A DNA stretch of 21,470 bases from a virus. The position numbers and the translations under genes are program-made. The stretch is from positions 1-21,470 of the IMG/VR virus record IMGVR_UViG_3300042868_002461; one strand, written 5' to 3'. Of this stretch, positions 6,641 to 14,707 are shown piece after piece. Under the pieces are notes generated by a model that was not told the origin of the DNA, made no database searches, and saw only the letters and a list, made by a program, of their open reading frames with translations. Position 1 is the stretch's first letter. Every line of letters starts with the position of its first letter.

Positions 6641-7022
6641 TAGGTATGGTTAGTGATGGTTGGTCAAAGTATGCAGTTAGCGCAGTGAATTCAATGAATC
6701 CACGCTTCAATTCTCCAACTACAACAGCATCCTCAGGATCTAAGTTAGTAGATGAATTTTGACCATAAATAATATAATTGTAACGACCGCTTTGAGTGAT
6801 TAAAACGCATCCTTCTTCAGGCTTATCCGTGTCAGTGCTAACGCTCAAAGTAGTTATTCGCTCATTGCTATCTATTACGATAGGAATAACCGCAAATAAT
6901 TTTAGTGTGATTTCATTTTGTAAAATCAACAGATAGTCCGTAAACGTAGGTAAAAGCAAAACCCCCTCCTCTAATGAAAGAAGAAGGGTTTGCGATGCGG
7001 TATTAGTCTGTAAGTAATTCAT
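6618..7022 (-). CDS. Structural protein of unknown role, between tail-tube-like and portal genes
   Basis: The 134-residue protein starts MNYLQTNTASQTLLLSLEEG and is mostly predicted beta strands, with SGRYNYIIYGQNSSTNLDPE and a final TIPNDIEYNG. I recall proteins with this layout in the structural regions of Bacteroidota phages, where they are unnamed. It is soluble, with no signal. Its last 8 to 23 bases overlap the portal start (ATG 6625 or 6640). A TAnnTTTG box lies 7 bases before its ATG, so it may have its own promoter. It is probably a virion or head-assembly component; function unknown. Confidence 0.75.
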   Translation of the reverse strand: MNYLQTNTASQTLLLSLEEGVLLLPTFTDYLLILQNEITLKLFAVIPIVIDSNERITTLSVSTDTDKPEEGCVLITQSGRYNYIIYGQNSSTNLDPEDAVVVGELKRGFIEFTALTAYFDQPSLTIPNDIEYNG

Positions 7023-7029
7023 CTACTTA

Positions 7030-7058
7030 CAAAGTTAATTAAATTGTTGGTGCTTCAA
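7030..7058 (-). promoter_or_regulatory. Candidate promoter before the 134-residue gene
   Basis: On the minus strand TAACTTTG (7037-7030) fits the -7 box TAnnTTTG, and TTG (7058-7056) stands 18 bases upstream as a possible -33 element. Seven bases separate the box from the ATG at 7022, so the leader would be nearly absent. The -33 part lies within the last codons of the preceding gene. Chance matches are likely in AT-rich DNA. Confidence 0.35.
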
Positions 7059-7581
7059 CATCAATTCCTGCGAAGTTATCGAAAGGAACAGATGTAAATG
7101 ACTCCAATCTGTAAGCCTTATTCTTTTCTTCAGCAGTCAGTGTAATGGTATAACCATTCAAATCACCTTTGGCAACTCCAGTAGCGGTAGTCATTGCAGT
7201 AACTTCAGCACCATCAAAACGACCAACCATCCAAATATTGTCGTTGTTATCTTGTACAAAAACAATAAGACGATTTTTAGCAACTAATTCTAATTGCTTT
7301 CTACGTGCAGCAGTCAACGCAAAGAATGTGGCAGTTACCGTTTGTGTATAGAAGATTGTTCCATTCTCAACGCTTGATGCTACTTCCTCGCTAAAGCTAC
7401 CAGTATGCTTTGGGCAAATGTATTTATATATGGTTGCAGTAGGCAAACCATTTACTTCTTCTGCGCCATCAATACTGATACCACTCAAAAAGTCAGCGTG
7501 CTGTTGCAAGTATATTGCTTTGATGCCGCCAATCGTTGATTTGCACTCAAGCATAAATCCAGCGGTTAATTCACAGGCCAT
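7039..7581 (-). CDS. Tail-tube-like structural protein
   Basis: The 180-residue protein begins MACELTAGFMLECKSTIGGI and has SVENGTIFYTQTVTATFFAL, AKNRLIVFVQDNNDNIWMVG and LNGYTITLTAEEKNKAY. This order of beta strands recalls a conserved Bacteroidota phage family that I take to be the major tail or tube-like protein: one domain, soluble, no signal. It lies just downstream of the major capsid gene after a hairpin, so an abundant virion protein is plausible. It sits in the head cluster, away from the tail genes, so a head-decoration role is an alternative. The structural class is likely, the exact role is not proven. Confidence 0.6.
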   Translation of the reverse strand: MACELTAGFMLECKSTIGGIKAIYLQQHADFLSGISIDGAEEVNGLPTATIYKYICPKHTGSFSEEVASSVENGTIFYTQTVTATFFALTAARRKQLELVAKNRLIVFVQDNNDNIWMVGRFDGAEVTAMTTATGVAKGDLNGYTITLTAEEKNKAYRLESFTSVPFDNFAGIDVEAPTI

Positions 7582-7612
7582 ATTATAATTTTTTTATAGT
7601 TAGTTAAAATAA

Positions 7613-7640
7613 AGGGAAGGCAGACCTAACCACCTTCCCT
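7613..7640 (-). terminator. Hairpin after the capsid gene, terminator or attenuator
   Basis: AGGGAAGG (7613-7620) and CCTTCCCT (7633-7640) pair perfectly around a 12-base loop, 17 bases beyond the capsid stop. On the minus strand the stem is followed by TTATTTTAACT, T-rich but not a pure run, so partial termination is likely. It could reduce expression of the downstream portal and connector relative to capsid, or protect the 3' end of capsid mRNA. Confidence 0.6.
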
Positions 7641-7656
7641 ATTACTTGTGGTTAAT

Positions 7657-8586
7657 TTAAGAGTTAGAACCGAAACAAACGTCTTGGTATACTCCAACCT
7701 GTACACCTACGCGGTAACGCATTGCCATACGTACGTTGTCAGATGCGTCAGTCAAAGACATATCTACAACTTTCACCTCAGCGAAATCAGAGTTAGCATC
7801 AACACCAACAAACAAGTTAGTAGGTTGTGCAGCGATTACAGTACCTGCGCTCATTCCTGGACATACGAAAATATCATATCCGTTGAATTGCAAGTTGAAT
7901 CCTTCTGATGCTTGATACATTTGCATGTAACCAAGAGCAGTGATAGCTTGACGATAGAACTGAGCAGTTTGTCTGTTCATGTATAACTTAGTCTCAGGAC
8001 TTCCAATCAAAGCAGCAGGAAGGTTGTTGATCAACTGATTCAAGTTAGCAATAACAGTAGAAGCAGACATAGCACCTGCAGACCAAGTAGCATTGTAGTA
8101 AGTTCCAGCGGTGGCGTTAATCTTCTTTTCGAATCCATCGAAAGAGGTGTAAGTTCCACCTGTATCACCTTGCCAGATAGTGTACTCGATAGTCTCACCA
8201 ACTTTAGCAGCAGCATAACCAATCAAGAAATCAGCAAAGTTAGCAGGAACAACATCGTTGATGAATCCGCGACCTGTTTGAGCAGCTTCCCAATCGCGAG
8301 CGAACTCACTCTTGCACAACTCCAAGTTTGTCTTCAAATCGGTTACAGTCAATACAGACTCATCCAAGTTCAAAGAACCAGCTTGTGAGAAATCACAATT
8401 AGTACCTGATTGAACCAAAGATGCAGCGTTAGACAACTTCTTAAGAACTGCCTTGTACTTTACACCTTCTTTGATAGTTACATAGTTTTTAGCTAAAGTA
8501 TCTCCTGATAAGATAGCTGCGTTGATGTAAGGCAACGCTAATTCACCTGCGTAGGTTGAACTGTTGATTTGTAATGAATCAGCCAT
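7657..8586 (-). CDS. Major capsid protein (HK97-fold-like)
   Basis: The 309-residue protein has the length and order expected of an HK97-fold coat protein: an N-terminal arm (MADSLQINSSTYAGELALP), a helical and beta region with an FADFLIGYAAAKVGETIEY spine-helix-like stretch, an ANLNQLINNLPAALIG helix and a C-terminal end with MAMRYRVGVQVGVYQDVCFG. It follows the scaffold gene by 18 bases and precedes a terminator-like hairpin, the usual place for the most abundant virion protein. No signal or membrane segment is present. Identification rests on family resemblance and on its position next to scaffold and protease; it is the only good candidate in the window. Confidence 0.85.
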   Translation of the reverse strand: MADSLQINSSTYAGELALPYINAAILSGDTLAKNYVTIKEGVKYKAVLKKLSNAASLVQSGTNCDFSQAGSLNLDESVLTVTDLKTNLELCKSEFARDWEAAQTGRGFINDVVPANFADFLIGYAAAKVGETIEYTIWQGDTGGTYTSFDGFEKKINATAGTYYNATWSAGAMSASTVIANLNQLINNLPAALIGSPETKLYMNRQTAQFYRQAITALGYMQMYQASEGFNLQFNGYDIFVCPGMSAGTVIAAQPTNLFVGVDANSDFAEVKVVDMSLTDASDNVRMAMRYRVGVQVGVYQDVCFGSNS

Positions 8587-8604
8587 TTTTCTTTTTTATT
8601 TTTA

Positions 8605-9195
8605 TTATTTGTATTTGTTCATGATATTAAACACTCTGTTCTTGACATCCATTTTAGCCAAGTCAACAGGTGCGCTCTTTTGAGCAACTGCAACAGACTT
8701 CTTTACTGAATCGGTAGCTGGTTGTTTGCTCATCTTTTCGATGGTTGCAGAAAGGTTTTCCTTTTCAGCGTTCAATGAAGAAATCTTTGCCTCGAATGCC
8801 TCCATCAAAGAGTTGATTGTTGACTCGAATTCTTCACGACTAACACCGTCAAAAGCAGCTTGCTTTTCTTCTTCGATTTCAATCTCTACCTTTGGCTCTT
8901 CTTCCATTGGCTCTTTAATCTCAGCGATTACACCACCGCTTACCACGATTACTTTACCTTCGGCTGTGGTATGCTCACCATCAGGTGCAGGTACTGGATT
9001 GCCATCTGCATCCATTACGAATAACTCGCTACCAACAGCGAATTCAGCATCTGGAGAATATACCTCAGTGCCATCGGCAAGAATGGCCATCGCCATTTGT
9101 TGCTCATTTGTTATTTCTCCTTCTGCTGACAATTGAATGCCGAATGCCTTCAACCTATCAGCGTACTTAGAAACAATTTCTGTTACTTTGTTCAT
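8605..9195 (-). CDS. Capsid scaffolding protein
   Basis: The 196-residue protein is acidic. Its first half has short beta-like motifs (ILADGTEVYSPDAEF and SELFVMDADGNPV), then a Glu-rich linker (EEEPKVEIEIEEE) at about 97-110, and a long coiled-coil-like helix (residues 120-155), followed by a basic C-terminus (MDVKNRVFNIMNKYK) that could bind the coat protein. This is the typical makeup of a phage scaffold, which guides prohead assembly and is removed by the protease. Gene order protease, scaffold, major capsid fits exactly. It starts 97 bases after a strong hairpin. Confidence 0.75.
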   Translation of the reverse strand: MNKVTEIVSKYADRLKAFGIQLSAEGEITNEQQMAMAILADGTEVYSPDAEFAVGSELFVMDADGNPVPAPDGEHTTAEGKVIVVSGGVIAEIKEPMEEEPKVEIEIEEEKQAAFDGVSREEFESTINSLMEAFEAKISSLNAEKENLSATIEKMSKQPATDSVKKSVAVAQKSAPVDLAKMDVKNRVFNIMNKYK

Positions 9196-9291
9196 ATCTA
9201 TGTTTTACTTTTTCTAATCATAAGTAGCAAAAACACTATTTTTGTTCCAGCATAGTTTTCGGTTTAAGTTTTGTTTAGTTGTTTCAACGAG

Positions 9292-9320
9292 AAAGGCCCC
9301 CAAACGTGGAGGCCTTTTTT
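9292..9320 (+). terminator. GC-rich hairpin with T run, oriented against the surrounding genes
   Basis: AAAGGCC (9292-9298) pairs with GGCCTTT (9311-9317), with two further CG pairs across one mismatch, and TTTTTT (9315-9320) follows on the plus strand. No plus-strand gene is near, while both flanking genes are on the minus strand, where the sequence after the stem is TTTCTCG and weaker as a terminator. It may still work in the minus direction between the protease and scaffold genes. Confidence 0.55.
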
Positions 9321-9332
9321 GTCGGGTAAACA

Positions 9333-9351
9333 TACACCTGCACGCGGTGTA
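9333..9351. other. Short inverted repeat after the protease stop
   Basis: TACACC (9333-9338) and GGTGTA (9346-9351) pair around the 7-base loop TGCACGC, five bases beyond the stop codon of the protease gene on the minus strand. With the stronger hairpin at 9292-9320 it fills the 160-base gap before the scaffold gene. No ORF and no clear promoter were seen in that gap. Confidence 0.5.
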
Positions 9352-9355
9352 ATCG

Positions 9356-9952
9356 TTACAGACCGCTTAACTCGTTTTCAAGTTCCTTCATTATCTTTTC
9401 AATCTCCTGCTGTGTCATATACTCGTCTGATATTTCAGTAAAGAATCCTTCGAGTGAAAAGCCTTTTACATCACCTTGCTTAATGGATTGCCACACTTCG
9501 TCATTGTCTATCTTCATCCCGATACACCACGTTCCTTCCGGAAAGGAGAATCCAAAGTTCTGACTCTTATCAAATTGACCTTCTGTTATCCAAGACTCCA
9601 CAACCGTGCATCCTGCAACTGGTATCTCGTGTTCTAAATTGGAATTGTGATGCATATTCCTTTTAAGATATTCCTGCGCTATCTTATTGATTGTCTCCTT
9701 TGAGTATTTGCAATAGTACTCCCGTCCAACGGCATCAACTCGGTAGATCAATTGCTCAGGCAACATCACCGCACCGTATACCATTTTCCTTTCACCTTCC
9801 TCAACTGCAGCTTGTTGAACTTTGCGTGTCTTTGACAATGCTACAAAATCCACTTCAATAGCGGGATTTTCTACCAATGACATTGCGTGTACTCCAAGAT
9901 ACCCACTGTCATCAATGGTGTACTCAATTACTTTTACTTCTTCTTCTTTCAT
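9356..9952 (-). CDS. Prohead protease, XkdF-like (S78_2 type)
   Basis: The 198-residue protein matches the PBSX XkdF-type phage serine protease family. Visible marks are KMVYGAVMLPEQLIYRVD (about 56-73), NLEHEIPVAGC with catalytic-type His108, WITEGQFDKSQNFGFSFPEG, and GFSLEGFF with Ser166. Such proteases cut scaffold and coat during prohead maturation. The C-terminal helix (MTQQEIEKIMKELENELSGL) may act in assembly. It lies directly upstream of the scaffold and capsid genes and 1 base after the tape-measure stop. Both active-site motifs are present, so the call is good. Confidence 0.82.
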   Translation of the reverse strand: MKEEEVKVIEYTIDDSGYLGVHAMSLVENPAIEVDFVALSKTRKVQQAAVEEGERKMVYGAVMLPEQLIYRVDAVGREYYCKYSKETINKIAQEYLKRNMHHNSNLEHEIPVAGCTVVESWITEGQFDKSQNFGFSFPEGTWCIGMKIDNDEVWQSIKQGDVKGFSLEGFFTEISDEYMTQQEIEKIMKELENELSGL

Positions 9953-9953
9953 A

Positions 9954-11495
9954 TTACTTTATTAATTTTGATTGGTCAAGAATCTTCTGTTGTGCGTCTT
10001 GAGCGCTCGTCACATTAGTAGCTAAAACATAACTTTGTATCGGTTGTGCTTTTGTTTGTTGGTTGTTTAAAAAGGAAAGGTCAAGTGCAGGTGCAGCAGT
10101 TGAACCGCTCATACCACCTCCACCCATTGCGCCACCTCCACCTCCACCACCTGATGGTGCAGATGCACCGCCACTTGGATTAAATTTAGTTGCTGCGATT
10201 TTGGCAACCTTCGCAAGGCCTGCTGTTATTGCTATTCCTGCCATCAATGCAGGATAACCTGGAAAGCCTATTGTAATTGGTGATGCACTCGCAGTCTTAA
10301 AGGCATTGGTAGCACCTTCGTAAGTTGCGATGGATGCTTGTGCAATACCTAAGGCCTTGTTTATTTGGAAAGACTTTTTAGCATTAACTAAACCGCTATC
10401 AGTAAGGAATGAATTTAAGTCCATCAATGCCCCAAATGCTTGTTGAGCAATTTGTAGTTTTGCCGCTTGATATGCTTGTTCACCTGCTAATTTTTTAGCA
10501 GATGCTTTATCCGCTTCTTCTAATTCAATTTGCGCTTGTTTCTTTGCGTATTCACTTGCATATTGATTTTTAATTTCACCTAATTGTACTGCTGCTATTC
10601 TCGCATTTTCTTGTCTTTGCTTTTCAAATTCAATTTCAGTAAGTGATTTCTTTTGTTCTTCCATGAAGACAACATCACTTTCCTCTTTTAGATATTGCTC
10701 AGTAAGTTTTTTCTTTTTAAGTAAATACTCTTGTTTTTCTTTGGCCTCTTTTTCTTCTAATTGTTTTCTTTTTCTATACGCCTCTTGAGCTTCTTTTTCT
10801 CTCTCCCTTTCTATTTCTTTTTCCTTTTTTAGCTGTTCATCTCTTTGTTTCTTTGCCTCATCTAATCTTTTCTGTTCCTCCTTTGCTCTTTTCTTTTCGT
10901 TCTCAGCACGTTCACCCGCTTTGGAATCGGTAAGACCTATCCAGTCCATAAAATCTACCAATCCACCAATGACACTATCAATAGTTTTTTTGATGAACCC
11001 AAACATCTCACCAACAAATCCTCCAGCTTCAACTAACTTATCAAAATTCATCACAACTGCTGCGATGATTCCACCAATTAAAAAGATTGGATTGGTCAAT
11101 AATGCCTTACCCAAATCCATCATTGTTGTTCCAAATCCTTTGGCAGCTTTTGTGAGGTCGTCAAATTTGAAATCTTTAATCGCACTGGTTACTCCTTGCA
11201 ATCCAGTTTGCGCTGCGCCAAAGTCCAATGAAAGAATAGATGAGCCAATCATCCCAAAGGAGTTGTTCAATCTCTCCAATGGATCACCCGCCAATGTGTT
11301 TACCGACCTGCTTAAGTCCCCTACTTTATCAGTCAGTTCCCCCAATTGCCTTTGCACCTTGTTGTATTCCGCAGTGCCTTCTGGTAACCTTGCAAGTTCT
11401 TCCCTTAATTGACGCATTTGCGCCCTTAATGATTGCGTTTTTTCGGTTGCGTTACCTTGTAATTCGAATTCTAAAACTACCTTATTGTCAGCCAT
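9954..11495 (-). CDS. Tail tape measure protein
   Basis: The 513-residue protein has a coiled-coil-like N-terminus (about 15-70), hydrophobic segments at about 130-150 and 160-180, a long Lys/Glu/Arg-rich coiled coil (about 190-350) and a C-terminal ALGIAQASIATYEGATNAF block with hydrophobic helices (about 380-435) and a Gly-rich stretch (about 440-465), the usual order of tape measure proteins. It sets tail length: at about 1.5 angstrom per residue, 513 residues would give a tail near 75 nm if all were extended. It is shorter than many tape measures. It overlaps a small membrane protein gene upstream by 8 bases. Confidence 0.8.
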   Translation of the reverse strand: MADNKVVLEFELQGNATEKTQSLRAQMRQLREELARLPEGTAEYNKVQRQLGELTDKVGDLSRSVNTLAGDPLERLNNSFGMIGSSILSLDFGAAQTGLQGVTSAIKDFKFDDLTKAAKGFGTTMMDLGKALLTNPIFLIGGIIAAVVMNFDKLVEAGGFVGEMFGFIKKTIDSVIGGLVDFMDWIGLTDSKAGERAENEKKRAKEEQKRLDEAKKQRDEQLKKEKEIEREREKEAQEAYRKRKQLEEKEAKEKQEYLLKKKKLTEQYLKEESDVVFMEEQKKSLTEIEFEKQRQENARIAAVQLGEIKNQYASEYAKKQAQIELEEADKASAKKLAGEQAYQAAKLQIAQQAFGALMDLNSFLTDSGLVNAKKSFQINKALGIAQASIATYEGATNAFKTASASPITIGFPGYPALMAGIAITAGLAKVAKIAATKFNPSGGASAPSGGGGGGGAMGGGGMSGSTAAPALDLSFLNNQQTKAQPIQSYVLATNVTSAQDAQQKILDQSKLIK

Positions 11496-11670
11496 TGAAA
11501 ATCATTTTTATTAAGTAAATAGTACCTACAATTAAAGTAGCAACAATGGTTAAATTGATGCCTTTAGTTAGCCAATTTGGTAACTTATTTTCGCTTGATG
11601 GATGCGTTGACTTAATGCCCATCTTTTGCATCTCGAAAATATTCTTAAAAGTCTGCTGTGGATTATTCAT
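11488..11670 (-). CDS. Small single-pass membrane protein
   Basis: The 60-residue protein has a polar N-terminus (MNNPQQTFKNIFEMQKMG) and one hydrophobic segment near the C-terminus (about 39-57, with TIVATLIVGTIYLIKMIF). It overlaps the preceding gene and the tape measure gene by 8 bases each, so it is translationally embedded in the tail operon. In many phages a short gene lies just before the tape measure; here the membrane segment suggests a role at the host membrane or in DNA entry, but that is a guess. Confidence 0.62.
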   Translation of the reverse strand: MNNPQQTFKNIFEMQKMGIKSTHPSSENKLPNWLTKGINLTIVATLIVGTIYLIKMIFNG

Positions 11671-14600
11671 AGTGGTATTGATTATAGATTATTTGACCGC
11701 CAACAAAGATATTGTCTTGTGGATACGTGTCATTCTTAAGTAATAAACGTGGTGCAAAAGTTAATCCGCTAATGTCTACATCAAACTGGAAATTGCCTGA
11801 GAATGTTTCAAGATTTTCGCTCACAATTATTGCATCTTTCACGCTTAACACTCCTGCGCTTGTGGCCAAATGTAAATTGAATTCGACTACTCCATTGCCA
11901 TCAATGCCTGCGCTAATTTGCGCTACGGTTAGCATCAATTTTGCATACCATACGCAATCGTCTGGCATTGTGATGTAGTTACCAGAATTGGTTAGTGTTA
12001 TTGGTGTTGTGCTATTAGTGAAATCCCCACTGCCAGTGAGTTGAATAAAACCAGTTTGGTATTCACCTGCATACGTTCCACCGCTACCAATTGTGACCTC
12101 TCTATTGATTGTCTTTGCTGCATCACCAACAACGGTAACAGAACCCAATCCATCCTCTACATAGTTCCTATCCCCACTCACAAATGAGCCATTGTTATTT
12201 GAACCGAGATAGCTTGTATCGCTTATCACAATAGACCTGTCATTGCTATCTTTAACTACTGAATTGTCAGCTTGAATTAATCCATTTTTTGAGTTGTTGA
12301 CATCACTTGTCGGTTTACTAATGTCATTTAAAATAGATGGTTCTTTTCCACCTGCGCCTTTCCCATCTCGCAAAATAGCATAGCACTCATCATTAACCCA
12401 AAAGTAACCATACTTATTACAGCAGCTTTCAGTTGACGCAGCAGGATCGTCATTGCTATCCAAGAAAGGAACGCTACCATCTACGTTTATTGTAGCACCT
12501 GGATGAAGCAAACAATCGGGGGTCGCGCTCACCATTTTGATGAGTTTCACCTTAACCGTGTCTTGCATTCCCACCACATAATCACTGATTTCAAGGATGC
12601 GCCAGTATGAATCTTTGATAAAGATTTTATCATTGAATTTGAACTGATAAATGTCGGCAAAATCCAAAGCAAAAAACGCTTCAATAATTCGTGCATCAGG
12701 CGCATAAATATCAGCGATGTAATCATTCCAATAACGCGCATAAAGTGTTTGCCACGGAGTGGATGCAATGGGATGCAATGGTATCTCTTGCCCAAAGTTC
12801 AAATCTTCATCCGCAATAGATGGAATTGCCCTTGTATAATGGCTAAAAATATTTAGTGTTGTATCAGCAGTTGAATTCAATGTATCATCAATGACATTAA
12901 CAATCATTTGATTTTCACATTTGTACAAAATCTTGACACCTGCATTGACATATTGACCAGTGTTATTAATGAATTTGGGAATAGGTATATCCGTTCCTTT
13001 GATGAGTGCCAAAGGTGTAGGGCTAAACATCAATTCAGTTTTCATTTCTTTGGTTGCAAAGTCATTTTCTGGATCAATCAATAAGAGTCTACCATACACA
13101 CGCTCACCTTGTGAATTGTAAAGGCTATTGATATAGTCGGTAGATGGCTTGTAAGTCCAAGTATTTTGTTGCGATTGGCTGTCAGCAGTTGACATCAATG
13201 TGATGTCTTTACTGATGTCTAATTTATTTGACCAATCTTTGGTATTGCCCTGAGATAGATACTCCTGAATCGGTATAAATGTCAATAGCTTTGGGTTAAC
13301 ATCATCCGCAATAACTACCAAATTGAACATCTTGAAAAGTGACGACATAAATTCGTTGCACTTCATTATTGGTGCATTAGCTGCCCAATCTATTGGATTG
13401 CCAAAAAATGGTTTTGTTATGCCATTTGTAGTAAAGACATTTTGACGACTTCCATCAGTATCTTTGAAAGTTATTGTACCGCTATAACCTGTTATTGCAC
13501 TGCCTGAATATAGCACCAATCGCACTGTTGTGCCTTGTGTCAAATAATTGTCAGCACCATAATTTGGACTCCAACTCGTGTAGGCATTAGCTTGTCTTGG
13601 ACTATTTGTAAAATAACCACCTGTGTTTGGATTAAAAAACGGAATAGTTGAGTGGAATGGTTGTAAATAATCATTTACTCCATCGTTCGTAATTATACCA
13701 ACTCTTAAAAAATCGGGTAGATTGCTATCAATTTCACAACGAATATTGCCATAGATTTGATACCTACCACTAAATGGAGCAGTATAAATGTTGCTTGTTA
13801 CATTATTGCCATAATCATATACCTCAGTCATTGCAGGTAAATCACAAACGTAAATAGTACCTGCGTTTAAAGTAGTAACTGCATTGAAATCAGTACCTGT
13901 AACCGTTTGTCCATCTATCCCTGCTGCCAACTTAAATTTAGCTTGTTCAGGATTTCCAATTGTCTGCGTATAGCCAGCTTCACCACTCCACGGAATCCAC
14001 ATCTTATCAAGTTGATCTACCAATGTAGCACTATCCGTGTCGTTAAATTGAAAACCACTCAAAGAAAAAATCTTATCAAATATGTAACGTGCTGACACCA
14101 TTGGTGTAAGTTCACCAACTGATGGGGCAATTGATGTATCTGTTGAATAGATTGAACGTGTGCCTGCCTCTTCGATTTCACCAACCCAATTTTGTCCCCT
14201 ATCCACTAACGTGAAATTTATATCATTTGTAGCGTTGTAAGTTGCTACGCTTGCATAATAAAAATCATCATTGTATTGCGTTTGCAATTCTGCACCTATG
14301 TAATTCTTAAAGTCAGCATCTCCAATTGTCTTGAAGAAATCAACAACGTTTCCAAAGAAAACTATTTCCAAATCACTCACCTCACCATTACTTGTATATG
14401 CAGCTTTGAATTGAACATAGCCCTCAATGATTGGAATGGTATCCACTGTGATGGATGCATTGATTTTACGCTTTGGATTGAACCCACTGAACTGAAATGT
14501 ATTCTCTTGGACAAATCCAAATATCTTCGCATTGGTCTCAGTAAATGGAATGCGAAAAGTCCTCGAATAGTTACCACGTGGTGTGAGGTCTTTGATGTCA

Positions 14601-14698
14601 TTAAATGAGTAATTCAATGAGATGTTCTCATTCTCGTATAAATCCACCAAATACGGAGTGTTATCCGCTTGGGTATAAAGTATTAATGCTGTTTCCAT
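11663..14698 (-). CDS. Large tail protein (baseplate/tail-tip hub-like)
   Basis: The 1011-residue protein starts METALILYTQADNTPYLVDL and has a motif at about 28-56 (LNYSFNDIKDLTPRGNYSRT and FRIPFTE) that I recall from large Bacteroidota phage tail proteins. Most of the middle is beta-rich. The region at about 830-880 has repeated short strand and turn motifs (SVVKDSNDRSIVISDTSYLG and FVSGDRNYVEDGLGSVTVVG) like a beta-helix, as in fibres. The C-terminus forms a compact beta domain. Size and position between the other tail protein and the tape measure suggest a tail-tip hub or side fibre; it may carry receptor-binding parts. The exact role is not proven. Confidence 0.7.
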   Translation of the reverse strand: METALILYTQADNTPYLVDLYENENISLNYSFNDIKDLTPRGNYSRTFRIPFTETNAKIFGFVQENTFQFSGFNPKRKINASITVDTIPIIEGYVQFKAAYTSNGEVSDLEIVFFGNVVDFFKTIGDADFKNYIGAELQTQYNDDFYYASVATYNATNDINFTLVDRGQNWVGEIEEAGTRSIYSTDTSIAPSVGELTPMVSARYIFDKIFSLSGFQFNDTDSATLVDQLDKMWIPWSGEAGYTQTIGNPEQAKFKLAAGIDGQTVTGTDFNAVTTLNAGTIYVCDLPAMTEVYDYGNNVTSNIYTAPFSGRYQIYGNIRCEIDSNLPDFLRVGIITNDGVNDYLQPFHSTIPFFNPNTGGYFTNSPRQANAYTSWSPNYGADNYLTQGTTVRLVLYSGSAITGYSGTITFKDTDGSRQNVFTTNGITKPFFGNPIDWAANAPIMKCNEFMSSLFKMFNLVVIADDVNPKLLTFIPIQEYLSQGNTKDWSNKLDISKDITLMSTADSQSQQNTWTYKPSTDYINSLYNSQGERVYGRLLLIDPENDFATKEMKTELMFSPTPLALIKGTDIPIPKFINNTGQYVNAGVKILYKCENQMIVNVIDDTLNSTADTTLNIFSHYTRAIPSIADEDLNFGQEIPLHPIASTPWQTLYARYWNDYIADIYAPDARIIEAFFALDFADIYQFKFNDKIFIKDSYWRILEISDYVVGMQDTVKVKLIKMVSATPDCLLHPGATINVDGSVPFLDSNDDPAASTESCCNKYGYFWVNDECYAILRDGKGAGGKEPSILNDISKPTSDVNNSKNGLIQADNSVVKDSNDRSIVISDTSYLGSNNNGSFVSGDRNYVEDGLGSVTVVGDAAKTINREVTIGSGGTYAGEYQTGFIQLTGSGDFTNSTTPITLTNSGNYITMPDDCVWYAKLMLTVAQISAGIDGNGVVEFNLHLATSAGVLSVKDAIIVSENLETFSGNFQFDVDISGLTFAPRLLLKNDTYPQDNIFVGGQIIYNQYHYE

Positions 14699-14707
14699 TT
14701 CTTAAAT

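Noticed and set aside
8726-9136. 136-codon plus-strand ORF
   Set aside because: It is the antisense of the scaffold gene, Ser-rich from reversed Glu/Ala codons, with no operon context.
10105-10160. Pro-rich or trinucleotide-repeat-like CCACCT stretch
   Set aside because: It is explained by the Gly-rich linker of the tape measure protein on the other strand.
10921-11412. 163-codon plus-strand ORF
   Set aside because: It is antisense to the tape measure gene, Pro/Ser/Thr-rich in a way that mirrors the opposite strand's codons, and has no neighbours on its strand.
12761-12780. Two direct copies of a 10-base unit GGATGCAATG
   Set aside because: Only two copies within a tail protein gene, encoding part of a Pro/His/Ile stretch; likely chance.
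14276-14608. 110-codon plus-strand ORF
   Set aside because: It lies wholly antisense to the 1011-residue tail protein and has no supporting context.
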